64,000 nucleotides of DNA from Marchantia polymorpha subsp. ruderalis (Eukaryota; Streptophyta; Marchantiopsida; Marchantiales; Marchantiaceae): positions 21,646,001 to 21,710,000 of the forward strand of contig AP031358.1 of assembly GCA_037833965.1 (NCBI GenBank), read 5' to 3'. Of the stretch, positions 11,819 to 24,563 are shown in pieces. Position 1 is the first letter of the stretch, and every line of letters begins with the position of its first letter. The position numbers and the translations under genes were made by a program. A model generated the notes under the pieces. That model ran no database searches. It worked only from the letters and a program-made list of their open reading frames with translations, and had not been told where the DNA came from.

Positions 11819-14800
11819 ATGGACGTCATCAGCAGAGATGCTAGAATGCAGGCATCCAGAGTTGAAGAAAGTCAGGCAATTACTAAAGAATCTATCAGGC
11901 AGATGCAAGAATTCGTCGATGGAGGTACTTAACTATTTTCCTGACTCTGTTCATGTGTGATGCCTGCCTTTATGCGTTTCCCGATCCGTTCCATCCGCTT
12001 AGATTGACAAGTCAGGTACATTGAACTACGAATCAGGGTTCGGGAAGCTAAGACTTGATCTACTTGCTGAACTGGGCACATGTTTTGTGAGCGATGTCGT
12101 TTCACCAGATATTTTGTCAGTCCAGCAGATCTTTGACATTTGTCGAATGGCAGCGAAATTCGTGTTGCCTACTCATCTCTGGTTCCTACTACCTGTGGCC
12201 AGTAAATATTCGTGTATGAAGGTCTTCGTAATATGTCGTCTTGGTCAACATACCGAGTCATTGGCCAGGCTGGAGCTTGTGATGGCTTTTTGTCATTGCT
12301 CTAAGCAATCGAGCGCGATTGGACTTGCCATGCTCCGTTGCGAGATGGTAAACGAATGATACATTTGAACCTTAGATGATCGTCAAATTCAGCTTGGTTG
12401 ATGGATGTCAATCCAAGAGAATAAAGTTGTAATTATTAAAATATCTCATCTGTTAGCTTTCGGCACAATTGAACCTTTTACATTGCTGACGATAGTCTAG
12501 CAAATATTGCAAAAATTGCAGCAAACTAGAGATCTCAACAATTCGCATAGGATATGTGAACTTGTCCATTCCATCCGCTCTGGCTAAGTCGTTGTAAAGC
12601 AATGTAACGTTTCCTCGAGTACCCAATGAATTCAGCCATGAAGTAGGAATTGGGAACGTGTCTTGGTCCTTGGGTCACAGACCTATTACGTCAGCTCTCT
12701 GCGTTTGTGGGATAAGCTTAAGAAATCGGACTTGGAACCAATTCACCAACATCCAACCGAGCCTTGCGTTTATGTTCATCTAGAAGGAGACTGAGGTTAC
12801 TCGAACTCTCCGAACCATGACACTTGTTTTCGCCGAACGGACAGTTTTTGTTCACATCGTCGAGGACTGTGTCCATTTCAATTCAAAATCGTGTAGGCTT
12901 GTTTAGTTGCTAGATTGATTTCCTATTGGCCACTGTGAAAGAAGGTGCTGTACTAAAGAGTATTTGAAATTTTTTTTGGGGATTTCGTGCTTTTTTTGTG
13001 GGAAAAAGTACTGATTGTATTCGTATGCTGTGTTTGTTTGTCTCTGTTGGTATTGGTTGTTCTACAGTCGATCAAAAACTCCAGGCGTCCTACCGGGTGA
13101 GGCTTTAATTTCGTTCAAACTAGGTATCGGGTGCTTGCAGATATAGTTGCAACAGAAAGTATATTATGCAGGGTCAATTACATCGTGGAAATTGGTGCTT
13201 ACGGTAGGATTGGTTTCAACGTCACTGTGGTGGGGCCATTACCTGTTTCGTGACTGCCGTATGTTGGACTAGCCCTAGAAATCCACCATTTCACTTAGTT
13301 GATGGATGGAAATGACTTGTGCGTGATCGTAGGACGATATATGATGTAACAAATATTCTGATACAATCTTGATGTTATATGCAGAATGTGCATCAAGGTT
13401 ATCCAGATGCTACTTTAGAGCGTTTTCTAAAAGCCCGAGATGGAAATGTCCAAAAGGCTAATAAAATGGTGAGAAGAATTCCTAAATATCAGCCTTTTTA
13501 TTTTAGCCTTCTAGGAGTTATACTACCTGTTTGTCATTAGGCGTAACTTGTCCGCACATATTAGATCAAATTCAGTTACAAATAGGGTTTGTTTTCTCAC
13601 ACAGGTCGTGTTGTCAATGTTGGTCAGCTACTGGACTGTTTAAATTGGAGAGTTTCCAACGAAATCGACAATATTCTCGCAGTAAGGACTTCGAATTAAA
13701 ACGCCATTCTACGCTTTTTTCTTATTCTAGGCTGCACACCGAAAATTGCTACACAGTTCGTTTTGTTTTGAATAGGATATCAGTTTTGTGGACAAAATTC
13801 TGTATCTGTTTGCACTTGGGGCATTAACAATTAACGGATGTGTGTGGTGCAGAAACCCATAGAACCGAAGGGCTTATATGACAGTATTCGAAATTCTCAG
13901 CTTATTGGAGTTTCAGGTTACTGCAGAAAGGTAGATTTTGACTCTTCGATAATTTCACGTGACGTGGCAAGTTGGTGGATAATCTACAACATTCAATTTA
14001 TTGGGGAGTAATACTGTTGCTAGTCCAAGATGTCCAGTTCTGTAACAGAGGGTAGGATGGCATACGGTCTAAGAGTAGACTGACCACTCTTATATAAATG
14101 TAATAAAGTGGGAGGGATCGTCCATCGAAGGATTGATTATTGCTGCCCATATATATTTCTACATGTTAAATATGTTGTTGAAAATTTTGCAGGGCCGTCC
14201 TGTGTACGCCATCGGAGTGGGACTGAGTGGTTATGATAAAGCTCAGGTAATGGTGCGTCGCCCTAACTTTTCTTGATGGTGCAAACCCACAATTACCTGG
14301 TGCCTGTATAGTTGACAATTCAATGACGATTTCTGGACCTTCACTTGCGTACTTTGGACGAGTTGGGTAACATTGTGATTAGAGGTGTTTTCATTTTCAA
14401 CAACCTGACAATTTTTCATGATGCAGGTTGACAAATACGTCCAATCACATATTCAAATTAATGAATACAGAGATCGTGTTTTACTTGTAAGTCTTCGATT
14501 ACTGGTGTAGATCAATAAAGTGAGTGAACCTCTTAGTGACAGGAGTGACAATATTGGTTAAGTTCCACAAAAAGATTCATGAAGCACAACTTTGCGCACT
14601 GTGTGGTAGTTGGAACGTCATCATCACTCCATGGCTGGTGTTTACGGAGGCCGTTGTAGCTAATGTACTCATTTAGTTTGTTTTATTCTGTGAAATAATG
14701 AGAAGAATTTTCTTAATCTGATATTTATGATTTTGTACATTCGAATGATGCAGCCAGAGGCCTCAAAAAGGCTTGGAAGACCGGTGGGTTCGTGTATCAA

Positions 14801-16620
14801 GATTCTGGACATGACAGGCCTTAAATTGTCAGCCTTGAGTCGCGTCAAGGTAATTGATTGCAAATTGTACATCACTTGAAGCGAATGGGGAAATTTAGGC
14901 TGCTCGTATGTTGGTTTTACCATCACATTAATCATTTATGGAACTTTACTATCTTCATTAAGACACCAGTATAATTTATCGTTTAGATATTCACACAACA
15001 TGGTGCATATTAGACCAACTCGATTCGTACTAACGAGGCTTTAAGTCGACCTTCGGAGGAGAAAATAAAATCTTCCCTCATTGTGAAGAAAGGTTGTGTT
15101 CGAAAGGCGCAGAATTGCTGTATTGCTTGGGCCTAAATTTCCCGGTTTTTTCAAACTCATTCTCAAAGTGGTAAAGCAGAGTTTCCATACCGTAGATCTT
15201 TTTCAGTCAAGAAAGAAAGTATCTCTTAGTTGTCTATATATTAGCAGTAGAAGGCAAGATGCAATCAGGGTGGTTGTGTTCAATAACTATAAGAAGCTAA
15301 GGGCGTTCTCTTCTGTAGAGTTACAAGTACCATATGACACACATGTAATGTAACGTAGAGAATGATACGCTTTCACCGTGTATGGGTATCGCAGAGTTTT
15401 GCATGAAGTTAATGTCAGATACTCGTAGACGAGATAGTAGAAAGTTTGCGACCGCACCACGTAATTTCGTAAGTTTTTATGGCTTATGGGGTCCCAGAAT
15501 ACTTACATGTAAAGGTAATACGTACCTGCAGATTCTTACTGTGATATCAACAGTAGACGACTTGAACTACCCAGAAAAGACTGATACATATTACATCGTC
15601 AATGCGCCATATGTGTTTACTGCATGCTGGAAGGTAATTTCTCAAGCCCGTCTTTACTAGGGAACGGTGAGATAAATGTTTGTAATATGTTGTAAATGTC
15701 GAAGCATAAATTGAGAAGTTTAATCAAAATATATCTAAAATCGTATGTTAGAGAAATACGTGAAAATTCTATAGAAATAATGGAATTCCAGGTTTCTAAC
15801 AAGTTAACGAGGGTTAAGCAAAGAATCACTTATTCTTACAAAGAAATCAGGATGGGAATTAGAGCAGTAAGCAAACTAATTCAATTGGATGATGGTGCGC
15901 ATCAGGGATCTCATTCTTACCAATTTAGACTCGGCATTTTGAAAGAATATATATATCAGAATATATCAGTCAACCGTATTGACCTCGTGTATGGTCTTGA
16001 TTTTCTCACCTGGTTTGTTGTTTTCTCCAGGCCGTAAAACCACTTTTACAAGAAAGAACAAAAAAGAAGGTGCAAGTCTTGAAAGGCTGCGGTCGAGAAG
16101 AGCTCCTAGAGGTATGAGACACCTAGAGTTTGATATGGGAAGTGGGATAGCATGCAATGTTTGATCCTGTCACCTTATAAACTGCAGACTTAGAAGATAT
16201 TTGATGTGATTGCAGGTAATGGACTTGAGTGCAATACCTTTGTTTGCCCGAGGAAACGGGACAAAGGACGTGAACGGTTCAATGGGTACGTTGGATTGCT
16301 TTTCACCAAACCACAAATTCCACGTAGATCTTTGGAATTACATGAAGGACCAAGCGGAAGCACTGGCTGCCGTTAGTGCACGACCTCAAGGATCTGTACA
16401 TGTAACAGTTCCCTCTTGGGAGGAGCCGGAGGTGGGGGGCTCAGCAGAGGTCGTACACATGATAGAGGAAACTATGGAAAAGCTTGCGGCGGAACAGAAT
16501 GGCAAGGACCCGGACCAGCTTCTGAATGGTTTGTCAAGCTTGAAGATGCAGGATATCCCAACAGGTCCTAAAAGGAGTGAAAGTTTGCCTAATTTCCCGA
16601 ACCAAGGCACAAGGTATTAA
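11819..16620 (+). CDS. Sec14-like phosphatidylinositol/phosphatidylcholine transfer protein (CRAL-TRIO), 11 exons
   Basis: Single-domain Sec14-type lipid-transfer protein, expected to be cytosolic or peripheral on membranes and to exchange phosphoinositide and other phospholipids. Exons: 11819-11924, 13068-13096, 13385-13468, 13628-13681, 13853-13930, 14193-14246, 14427-14486, 14754-14849, 15532-15633, 16031-16111, 16216-16620. All introns are GT-AG and the joined frame is open (1,149 nt, 382 aa). Exons 2-3 encode the CRAL-TRIO N-terminal helices (NVHQGYPDATLERFLKAR, about residues 46-63). The lipid-binding fold runs from about 92 to 250, with LDMTGLKLSALS (exon 8), DDLNYPEKTDTYYIVNAPY (exon 9) and KPLLQERTKKKVQVL (exon 10). 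This pattern matches the plant family typified by Arabidopsis At1g55840. The C-terminal tail (about 290-382) is acidic then Ser/Pro-rich and is probably regulatory. The 29-nt exon 2 was placed by frame and by alignment to the family. The first exon is the least certain, because the start rests on the first in-frame ATG and 5' UTR exons may exist. Confidence 0.9.
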
Positions 16621-18499
16621 CAGTTGCCCGGGGTCGACAGCTAGCAGTCATCCCCCTTGATGAATCTGGCTTCAAGGTTGCTCTCTCAATCTGATCTCGG
16701 CCGTCATAGTGTGCTTTAGCTGTGTATATGCCCATATATTACTAGTTTCAACTCTACACACTATCCTTTAGATGAAGTTCAACACCATGCTTGTGCTGTA
16801 AACCCATTTTTGTTCCCTTAGGAACTTGCTCCACTTACTGGAGATGGTGAATCTGTTACTGAGGTTCTGTGTAAAGACTGACGGATCTTAGGTGTAGGGT
16901 CAATAGGCCTCCTTGGGATATGGCAGGGTGATGTCCCTCTCTGACCGAGACGTGTGACGTTTACTTATAAATCTTGCCCTTCCTTGGCTTGACATGCGGC
17001 AGTCTGAGCTAATGTGAATGTTCAAAGAAATGAGCAAAGCCCGAATCCTGTGCCCTTTTTAGGTCGGGCACCAGAGGGCAGGAACTTAGCAATATTTGCA
17101 AAAGGAGTTGTCATATTTCCCAGTGCCAAGCAGGTTGGTCATTTGTCCCAGTGCATCTATGCCCAGGACAAGCTCTGACTAGATAGTGCCTCCAAATTTG
17201 TTGCGATACAAATTGAAAGCGTAAATGAAATGTATTATGAGAGACGAGTATGACTCTTTTATTTCGCATCAGACCACACTCTCCTATTCCCCCGAACTGA
17301 AGAAGAAAGGTCGTCATTTTTCTTCGGGATCTGTTGTTCTGTTTAGGCCTACGCGACCAACCGATGGGCGTTATTCATTTTCCGGCCTGATTGGGATTGG
17401 CTTCTTTCCTACATCGTACCGCACATTACACCATGCGGATATGTCAAATGTTGTTAGAAATACAGAAAGTTTGTTGGTTTCTTTGACTGAGTGCAAATTT
17501 CTGTTTTCCGTCTCCAGCTTCTCGCCGCCTGTCCCCAGACTTTTGATTCATGGCTGTTAGTGGTTTCGGTTGCCGTCAAAGCTTGAGCTCTATCGCCCTT
17601 TCAGTTACAGCAGAGATTGCATGATCAACGCGGGGAAAATTTTTTGACTCGAGATTCTGTTTCCAGTTTGTCCTCGCTTTTAGTTTTAAGATTGCAAATT
17701 CAAACAGTTCAATGATCTAAATATCCAGCTTCCTGTGGTACAATGAGGTTTCCAGTTAATACGGTCATGCAAGGCTTTTCATCCAGGCGCAAGAAGTCTC
17801 ATCCATAAAGGCGTGTCATCTTCATCGAGTGCGAATGAAATTATCAAATTATTATCGGCACGCGATTCTTTTTGGGGAGTAAGTAACATCGTCACTGGTT
17901 CTTGTCCTTCAGACGTTGACGAGCTCCGAGCGCATCACTCCAGCAACTCATCTCTCAGGTGATATCGTGAAGATTAATTTCCGTGTTGAAGGTCGATGAA
18001 CATCATTTCCTACCGCCCTGGTGATATTGAGGCTATTTGCCCAAAGGAGGGGTATGCTTAAATCGCTGGCAGCGGACTGTGACAGTGGAATCTCGGAAAC
18101 ACGAATTGCACGAGGAAGTAACTCTCTTTCCCTCACTTCACGTCAAAGCTAGAAGTGTTGACCATTATGTAGATGATACAACCGAAATATATTATATTAT
18201 ATTATATTGAAGTGCAAGATTTGCATTCATACAATATGCATCTATCACATTCCATAAAAAATAATATCATAAACTACCAAGAATTCTGCCATAAGCGGGT
18301 TGTCTCAAAGTTGAAGTGAGTATGAAGTAGACACTAATGCTCAAGATATATCGTTTTGAATGTGGCTCCCGAATGGCCTTAGTCACAATCCTCTCAGATT
18401 AAACTCTAGGGAAGACAAACGCACAAATGACAACAAATAGTTTGTCAACAAAAATCTAACAAATCCACATATTGTTGATAAGACGACTATATATAACCC
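16621..18499. other. 3' flank of the Sec14-like gene, no further gene seen
   Basis: The start of this stretch probably contains the 3' UTR, but no clear polyadenylation signal could be fixed. A 111-codon plus frame at 17225-17560 has no recognisable domain. After about 18,180 the DNA turns AT-rich, with a short TATAT-type repeat at 18189-18209, and merges with the decayed retroelements. Confidence 0.4.
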
Positions 18500-20842
18500 A
18501 TTGTAAAATAACTATATCTCAACCTAGAGTAACATCTACTTTAATTAACTAAAAATGATTAAGAACCTTCTACTTTTATTCATTTGTTAAAATTTTTGAA
18601 TTATCATAAATTTTTAAATTAAAATTTTGGTTGATTTCCAAGTTGATTTATATAATTTTTTTTTTATAGAACCAAACATTCCATTTTGAGATGTTTATAA
18701 TATCAAATTCGTTTTTTAGTATATTTTATAAACTCAAAAAATTTCTTGTGATCAACTATCAAGGTTGATATAGAAGATAGAGGAGAAAATGTTAGTTAAT
18801 TTATGAATTTTTTTATCATAGTTATTTTTTTTCAATTGTGAAATATTTAAAAAATAAAGTATTTTCATATGTGATAGAAGTTTCAACTTGTGTGACATTT
18901 CATCGACACATTTTAATATCACAAAAAGATCAATGAATCTAGTGTTAAATTTTGATGTTCTTACAAGGAAAAAATTTATTGTATATAATTAAACATGATC
19001 TTCAACTCTCCATAATGAACATCTGCTTATTGTTTATGTTGATTTGGAGCAATCATTAACTTTTACTTTGTTTAATATAATCTTTTGTGAATATGCTTCA
19101 CAAAATTGTTAATTATAATTACTTTGGTCAAAAATTTTCTCTCCTTTCGAAAGCTTTATCAAACTTGATGGAGTTATGAGATGAACACCGTATATGAAGC
19201 AAAATGACAATATCTTTGTGAATGTATTAACATAAGCTTTTTATGAAAATTCCATAAGAGTCAAAAGAATATCTCTTTCTTGTTGCTCTTTCAATGTGAA
19301 TGCGTGTAATTTGAATATGATATAGACATTTACATTGCTGATTTTGATTTGAAAAAATTAAGCAACATTTTTCAAAACAAACTAGTGAAATGAATATTTC
19401 TATCAAAAAAAAGATTGAACTTAATTTATGATTTGCCAAAATTGCATCTAGTCACAATTGAGCAAGTCGTGAAACCATCATTGTTTTTGTGGTTGGCTTG
19501 ACATGAATCATCTAGTTCAATGTATACACAAAAACTAAAACTGAATCATTTTTTTTAAAAATTTTGATGACTCACATACAAAATTTGTGGTGAAATGTAT
19601 TCATTGTTGTTTTGAAATGGGAAGAGATTGTAATAAATTGGTTGGACTTTGATTACTTGACTTGTTTTTAGGATAAGCTACACATCTTCAAACATATAAC
19701 ATGATTAAAACATGACATGCGTGTGAGTATATCAACAAGTTGTTTTTTGCTATTCACATACACCATCTTCATGTTGAAGCGCTGATGCTAATCAGTCCAT
19801 CAATTTTGTCATTTAGATACATTTTCTTGAGTTTTTAAATAAATGAATAATTTATGATCGGTCCAAATAATGCTTCTCGTGTTTTGTTATTAACACAATG
19901 ATTAATTCTTCTTTTGTGTTTGTGATAAGTTTGTTACTTTACCACCAACTTTCAAGAGAAAAAAACAATTGGATGCCATCTATACTATCTTTCTTGTTGG
20001 AGTCTACAATTCATTGTTGTAACTATTGCATTAGTAGCCAATTTGATAGATCAATTAGGATAGTACATCTTGAAGATATATGCATGTAACAAAACATCTA
20101 AAGCTTGAAAAATTAGTTTTTGAGCTCTTTCATATCTTCATTTTTTGCTCTTGCCTAGCATGGATGTCAAAGTTTAAACTATACGAGCAAAATCTTTCAC
20201 AAATTTACGATAAAAGTTGTAAATCCTAGAAAGCTTTTAGGTTTAGTTTGATACTCAAATTATGTTCATTTTTGAGTAGCTTCTATGTTGTCATTCATTT
20301 TTTGTATGTTATAAATCTATGATCCAAATAATGTTATTATTATCCAAGGTTTTGATATATATATATATATATATATATTAGAATACCGTCTAGAATAACA
20401 CTAACAGATTTCTTCAGGTAGAAACAAAAAATATTGTTTGTTAATTTGATGAATGTAGCAGATGCATTGATGAGATTGTAAGACATCACAAGATACTCAA
20501 AGTACCCAAATCTAATATGAAAAACAATAGTCTGGATATCTTTATTCACAATTTAAATCTAGTTGTAGCCACTCTTTTAGATCAAATTTGATGATATTTT
20601 TTTATTTGAAATTGATCAAACAATTCATCCATACAACATAATGAATATTTTTTTTCAAGGTTTATTAATTCAATTCATAGTAATCAATACATCATTCCAT
20701 GTTGGCATCTTTCTTTTTCAAAAATAACACTAGAACTACACAAGATGAAAGATTTTGGTGAATAAATTCTTTGCTAAACATCACTTTCATTTAAACTTTG
20801 CAATCTTCCAATTTGTTTGAAGTTAAACAATATGGAGCTTTG
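18500..20842 (-). mobile_element. Decayed chromovirus-type Ty3/gypsy element, family B copy 1
   Basis: Read on the minus strand, this stretch follows the order of the better preserved B element at 58,810-62,163: LTR edge (about 18,500-18,563), the end of pol, integrase, RNase H and RT. Examples are 18,600-18,730 against 59,290-59,410 (pol C-terminus) and 20,160-20,560 against 61,190-61,640 (RNase H/RT boundary). The RT fragment at 20340-20549 keeps YFEYLVM and a degraded VFLDD motif. Stops and AT drift are heavy and an (AT)n tract has expanded inside RT (about 20356-20380). It ends abruptly at 20842, where a second B LTR begins. It is non-functional. Confidence 0.75.
20356..20380. repeat. (AT)n microsatellite inside decayed RT
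   Basis: About twelve AT units within the region corresponding to the RT active-site segment of element B. The intact B copy has no such tract, so it expanded after the element died. Confidence 0.8.
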
Positions 20843-21246
20843 TGTAAGATTAGAAATGAGAGAAAAGTTCATTTAAAGATGAAACATTGACTTTAAAGAT
20901 GAGATACTTTGAATGTATCTTCTCTCCCTTATATGGATATTTCAAACACATACACAAAGATAAAGTAGTCTCCCAACTATCCAATCTCATTCTAATGAAT
21001 TGATGACATGGCGGATATATCTAATGAGCACATGGAATGCTGATGTGTCGCTCTCAATCAGCACACTCAATCGTTACTTAACAAGCACATGAATTCATGA
21101 CGTGTTGTTTCCAACTAACACACTAACTAGCACATTCAACTAGCACACGGATTGCTTATGTGGCACTATAGATATTTCACTATCATCTACTTTATTCAAT
21201 ATTGAGTAACTTTTACTTTAGTTCAAAGTAACACAAAATGATTACA
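20843..21246 (-). repeat. Long terminal repeat of decayed family B copy 2
   Basis: Diverged match to the B LTR at 58,810-59,217, including the repeated phrase of the form 'lacks/adds a CACACGGATYGCTGACGTGGC-like unit', here seen as GACATGGCGG, GCTGATGTGTCG and TTATGTGGCAC at successive positions between about 21,005 and 21,165. The TG...CA boundaries are inferred from the alignment. Confidence 0.7.
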
Positions 21247-21521
21247 AACCTCACTCCTTTTAAGATGCAACGTACTTGTCACACATATGTTGGAACTCCT
21301 AAAGTATCATATGTGCATTTGCTAAAATTTTAGATGGTTTCCAAGTTGATTTATATGAAGTATAGCCTTTTCATTAAATCAAATATTCTACTTAGAGATA
21401 TTTATGACCTCAAATATGTTTCTTAAGTATAATATCTAGCTCAAACTTCTCATGATTAGCTATCAAGGGTTGGAAGAGAAGGTGATGCTGGTTAATTGAT
21501 GAATTGTTTTGATTGTAGTAC
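20843..21521 (-). mobile_element. Decayed family B copy 2: 3' LTR and pol end, cut by element A
   Basis: 20843-21246 (404 bp) corresponds to the 408-bp B LTR at 58,810-59,217, beginning TGTAAGATTAG and ending GATTACA. This copy keeps the TG...CA ends, while the other copy has a mutated 5' end. 21247-21521 matches the purine tract and pol 3' end of B. The homology stops at GTAC (21518-21521), where the LTR of a family A element starts. It lies directly against B copy 1, so either B inserted into B or the junction is a rearrangement. Confidence 0.75.
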
Positions 21522-24500
21522 TGCAACCTCCGAGCTGATCTTACTCAGGTTTATCTCACATGGCTTTGCAGTAGCTTATCATGATTGTAAAAAGTTTTCT
21601 CCTCATGGTCATTTTTCAAGCATCCTTTCATACATTCTTTCCATTCATCACTCAAATTCACACACACATCGACACTTTAAGATGCTAAAAACGTCACTCT
21701 TTCATTGATAAAACAACACTCTACATATGAATTCTTCAAACTTGTTTGAAAAATTCTTACTACTTCTCTATACTACTCAAAAATTTATTATAGTAACACA
21801 TGATAATTGTTATCTAATTTACTTAAAAAAAATTAAATCATATTAAGTTTGACTAGTTTCCAATATGTGGTAACATGACATTGAACTCTTAAACCTTCTA
21901 GATGTTTGCTAATCCTTAGATTGAGATGGCGACATGCCATTTGTGAATTTCCAACTTCTAAAACTTACACTTGACAATAAATCAAAATTGAATTTAGTCT
22001 AACCAAAAAATTATCCATTACTTAGTCATATCCATCAAAACTAAACATGAAGTCAAAAGTTTTTTTCCTTTGAATCTGAATTTTTGTAAGAAACAATTGC
22101 ACAACCAAATCTTCTACAACTACTCTTATTTTTCCACCAAGTATAGACATTATAGCTAGACATCATTAAATAAATTTAGTCATAACTAGATAGACTTAGT
22201 CATACCTAAGCTAACAATGATCAAATTATTGGCTTATAATAATACTATTTTCATATATACAACATCCGATTTTAAATTTATCCCTAATCAAGATGAAATG
22301 GTTTCAACTTGTCATGATTGACTCGATCAAAGTGCTGTACTCTTAACTCCTTGATATCATAAGTGAAGTTTTTCCACACATTTTCATCTATGAAAAGTTC
22401 GAAGTACTTAGGAAAAAAGTTTTTCTTAGCTTTTTTATATTTAATTGCACCTTCCAATCGAGTTCTTTGAATGATTTCAAATTGTGAATTCCGATTCGTT
22501 CGTTGTGATACTTCTTCTGCAACTGTTGAGTTCGCTCCAATTGTACCATGGTTCAAGCTTTTTTCAACTTCATCAATTGTTGCTGACAAGATTCAATAGC
22601 TTTCAATCCATTCGTTTTTTTTCAGTTTTTGCCGGATTGATATGAAGGTGATCAAGTCAAACTATATGGAAAGTTTTGACTCAACTCCATACACAGTCCA
22701 AAAAGCTAAGTATCTAGTAAATATTTTTCATGTTGTCAAATCCTTTCACAAGATAGCATGAAGTCTATTGTTCCAATTCTGCTTGCTTTCATCCATGTTT
22801 GCATCTTTGGCCAACATCATAAGAATTGTGCTGTTGATACTCTCTGTCAACCCATTAGCATTGGGTTTGTAGGAAGTGATCACTCTAGCCTTGATGGATA
22901 AATGTTCTAACATGGTTTGAATAGCATTTTACACAAATTCTACTTCTCTGTCCGATATAAATTCCAAGGTACAATCAAATATGATGATGATACTCTCATA
23001 AAAAAATCTACCCACTTCCTTCTCATTAGTTGATTTAAATGGTATTGCCTCAACCCACTTTGTAAGATAATCAATAGCTATCACAATAAACTTATTTCCT
23101 TGAGTAGTAAGATTCAAAGGAACAACAAAGTCTATTATCCGTTTTTCAAAAGTACCTAAAACTAGAATTAAAAATGAAAGTAATAATTTTTATGGATTTT
23201 TTAGCAAAAGCTTGACACAATCAAAATTCTTGCAACTTTTCACACAATCTTTGAAAATATCATTCCAATAAAAACTAGCATCAAGGATTTAAAAAGCAGT
23301 TAACTTACTTGCAAAATGTACTCTATATAGTGAACCTTTATGAAACTACTTCATGAGTTGCAACAATTCAACTTTCTCAACTGCTCTTCTTAGAAGTTCC
23401 TCACCTCCTTGATGAAATAATACTTTTTCCATGATCATGTAAGGTTGACATCTCTTTGTCAATGCAAATTTATCTCTTGAATGCAAATCTTGAGTAAATT
23501 CTACTCTAGAGATGAACTTCCAAACTCCTTTTACTCCTCCAAAAAAGTGTCATCCACAGATTGATCTACTTCTTCATCATATGCTATTGACATCAAATTT
23601 GCATTATCTTGTTTCTTGCTAGGTTGATATTCTATGGTGTAGTCAAACTCTACTAGTAGTAGTTTCCATCTAGCTATACTTTTTTCAGCATTAGATTTGT
23701 TAAAAATATATTTCAAAGCCTTATGATCCGTTATTATAGTGAATCTTGCACCAGAATGATAATGTCAAAACTTCTTAAGTGAAAAAATTATTGCTGAAGT
23801 TTTTTTCCGGTCACTTAGTAATTTCTTTCTGCTTAAATCATTTGTCTATTAGCATAGAAAATTGAATAATTATGTTTTTTGTCATCAAATTAATTCTAGT
23901 GCATACTACAACAATATTTGATGCATTCATATAGAGAAGAAAAGATATATCACAATCTGGTTTTGACAAAATTGTAGACGTCACCTTTACCTTCTTGAGA
24001 ATCTCAATTGCCAACTTCATCTCTTCATACTTGAAAATCAGCTCGTACTTTGCTCCCTTCTTCATGTTACTCCTCAAGACATGAATTTTGTTGGAGAAGT
24101 ACAAGATAAACCATTGATAGTATCCCACCATGGCAAAAAATTGCCTCAACTTGGTCAAAATCAATGAAAAAGTTAACTCGATGATTCTTGTCACATTCTC
24201 CGAATCCACCGCTATACCTTTTTTGGAGATGATATGCACTAACAATAAGTATTTTTCACATTCAAAAATGCATTTTTCTAGATTGAGAGAAGTTTTAGCT
24301 TCCTTCAAACGTGAAGGATTTTGATCAAATGATCAAAATGATACACCTTACTCACATACACACAAAAGTCATCTATAAAATCTCTCACAAACTTTTTAAT
24401 GAAAAGTTCAAACATCATATTCAAGAAACTTTGAAAAGTGATTGGGCATTACATAGATTAAATGTCAAAAGTTCTCCATGGTGTGATAAAGTTAATTTTT

Positions 24501-24563
24501 ACTTGATCTTCTAAAGAAATTTAGATTTGATTATAGCCACTATAATCATCTCCAAAAATATAA
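21522..24563 (-). mobile_element. Decayed family A Ty3/gypsy element: 3' LTR and partial pol
   Basis: On the minus strand, 24563 down to 22277 corresponds to pol of the intact A element from the RT palm through RNase H to the integrase end. 22276-21522 is its 3' LTR (about 755 bp against 858 bp, so internally deleted). Recognisable fragments are RT/RNase H at 23838-24308 (GIAVDSENVTRIIEL, VGYYQWF), the RNase H end at 23531-23716 (KYIFNKSNAE), integrase at 22929-23117 (DYLTKWVEA) and the pol tail at 22284-22589 (FTYDIKELRVQHFDRVNHDKL). Frameshifts and stops are many. Homology stops at about 24,563 in RT, so the 5' half is gone. The RNase H DAS motif reads NAS here. Confidence 0.85.
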
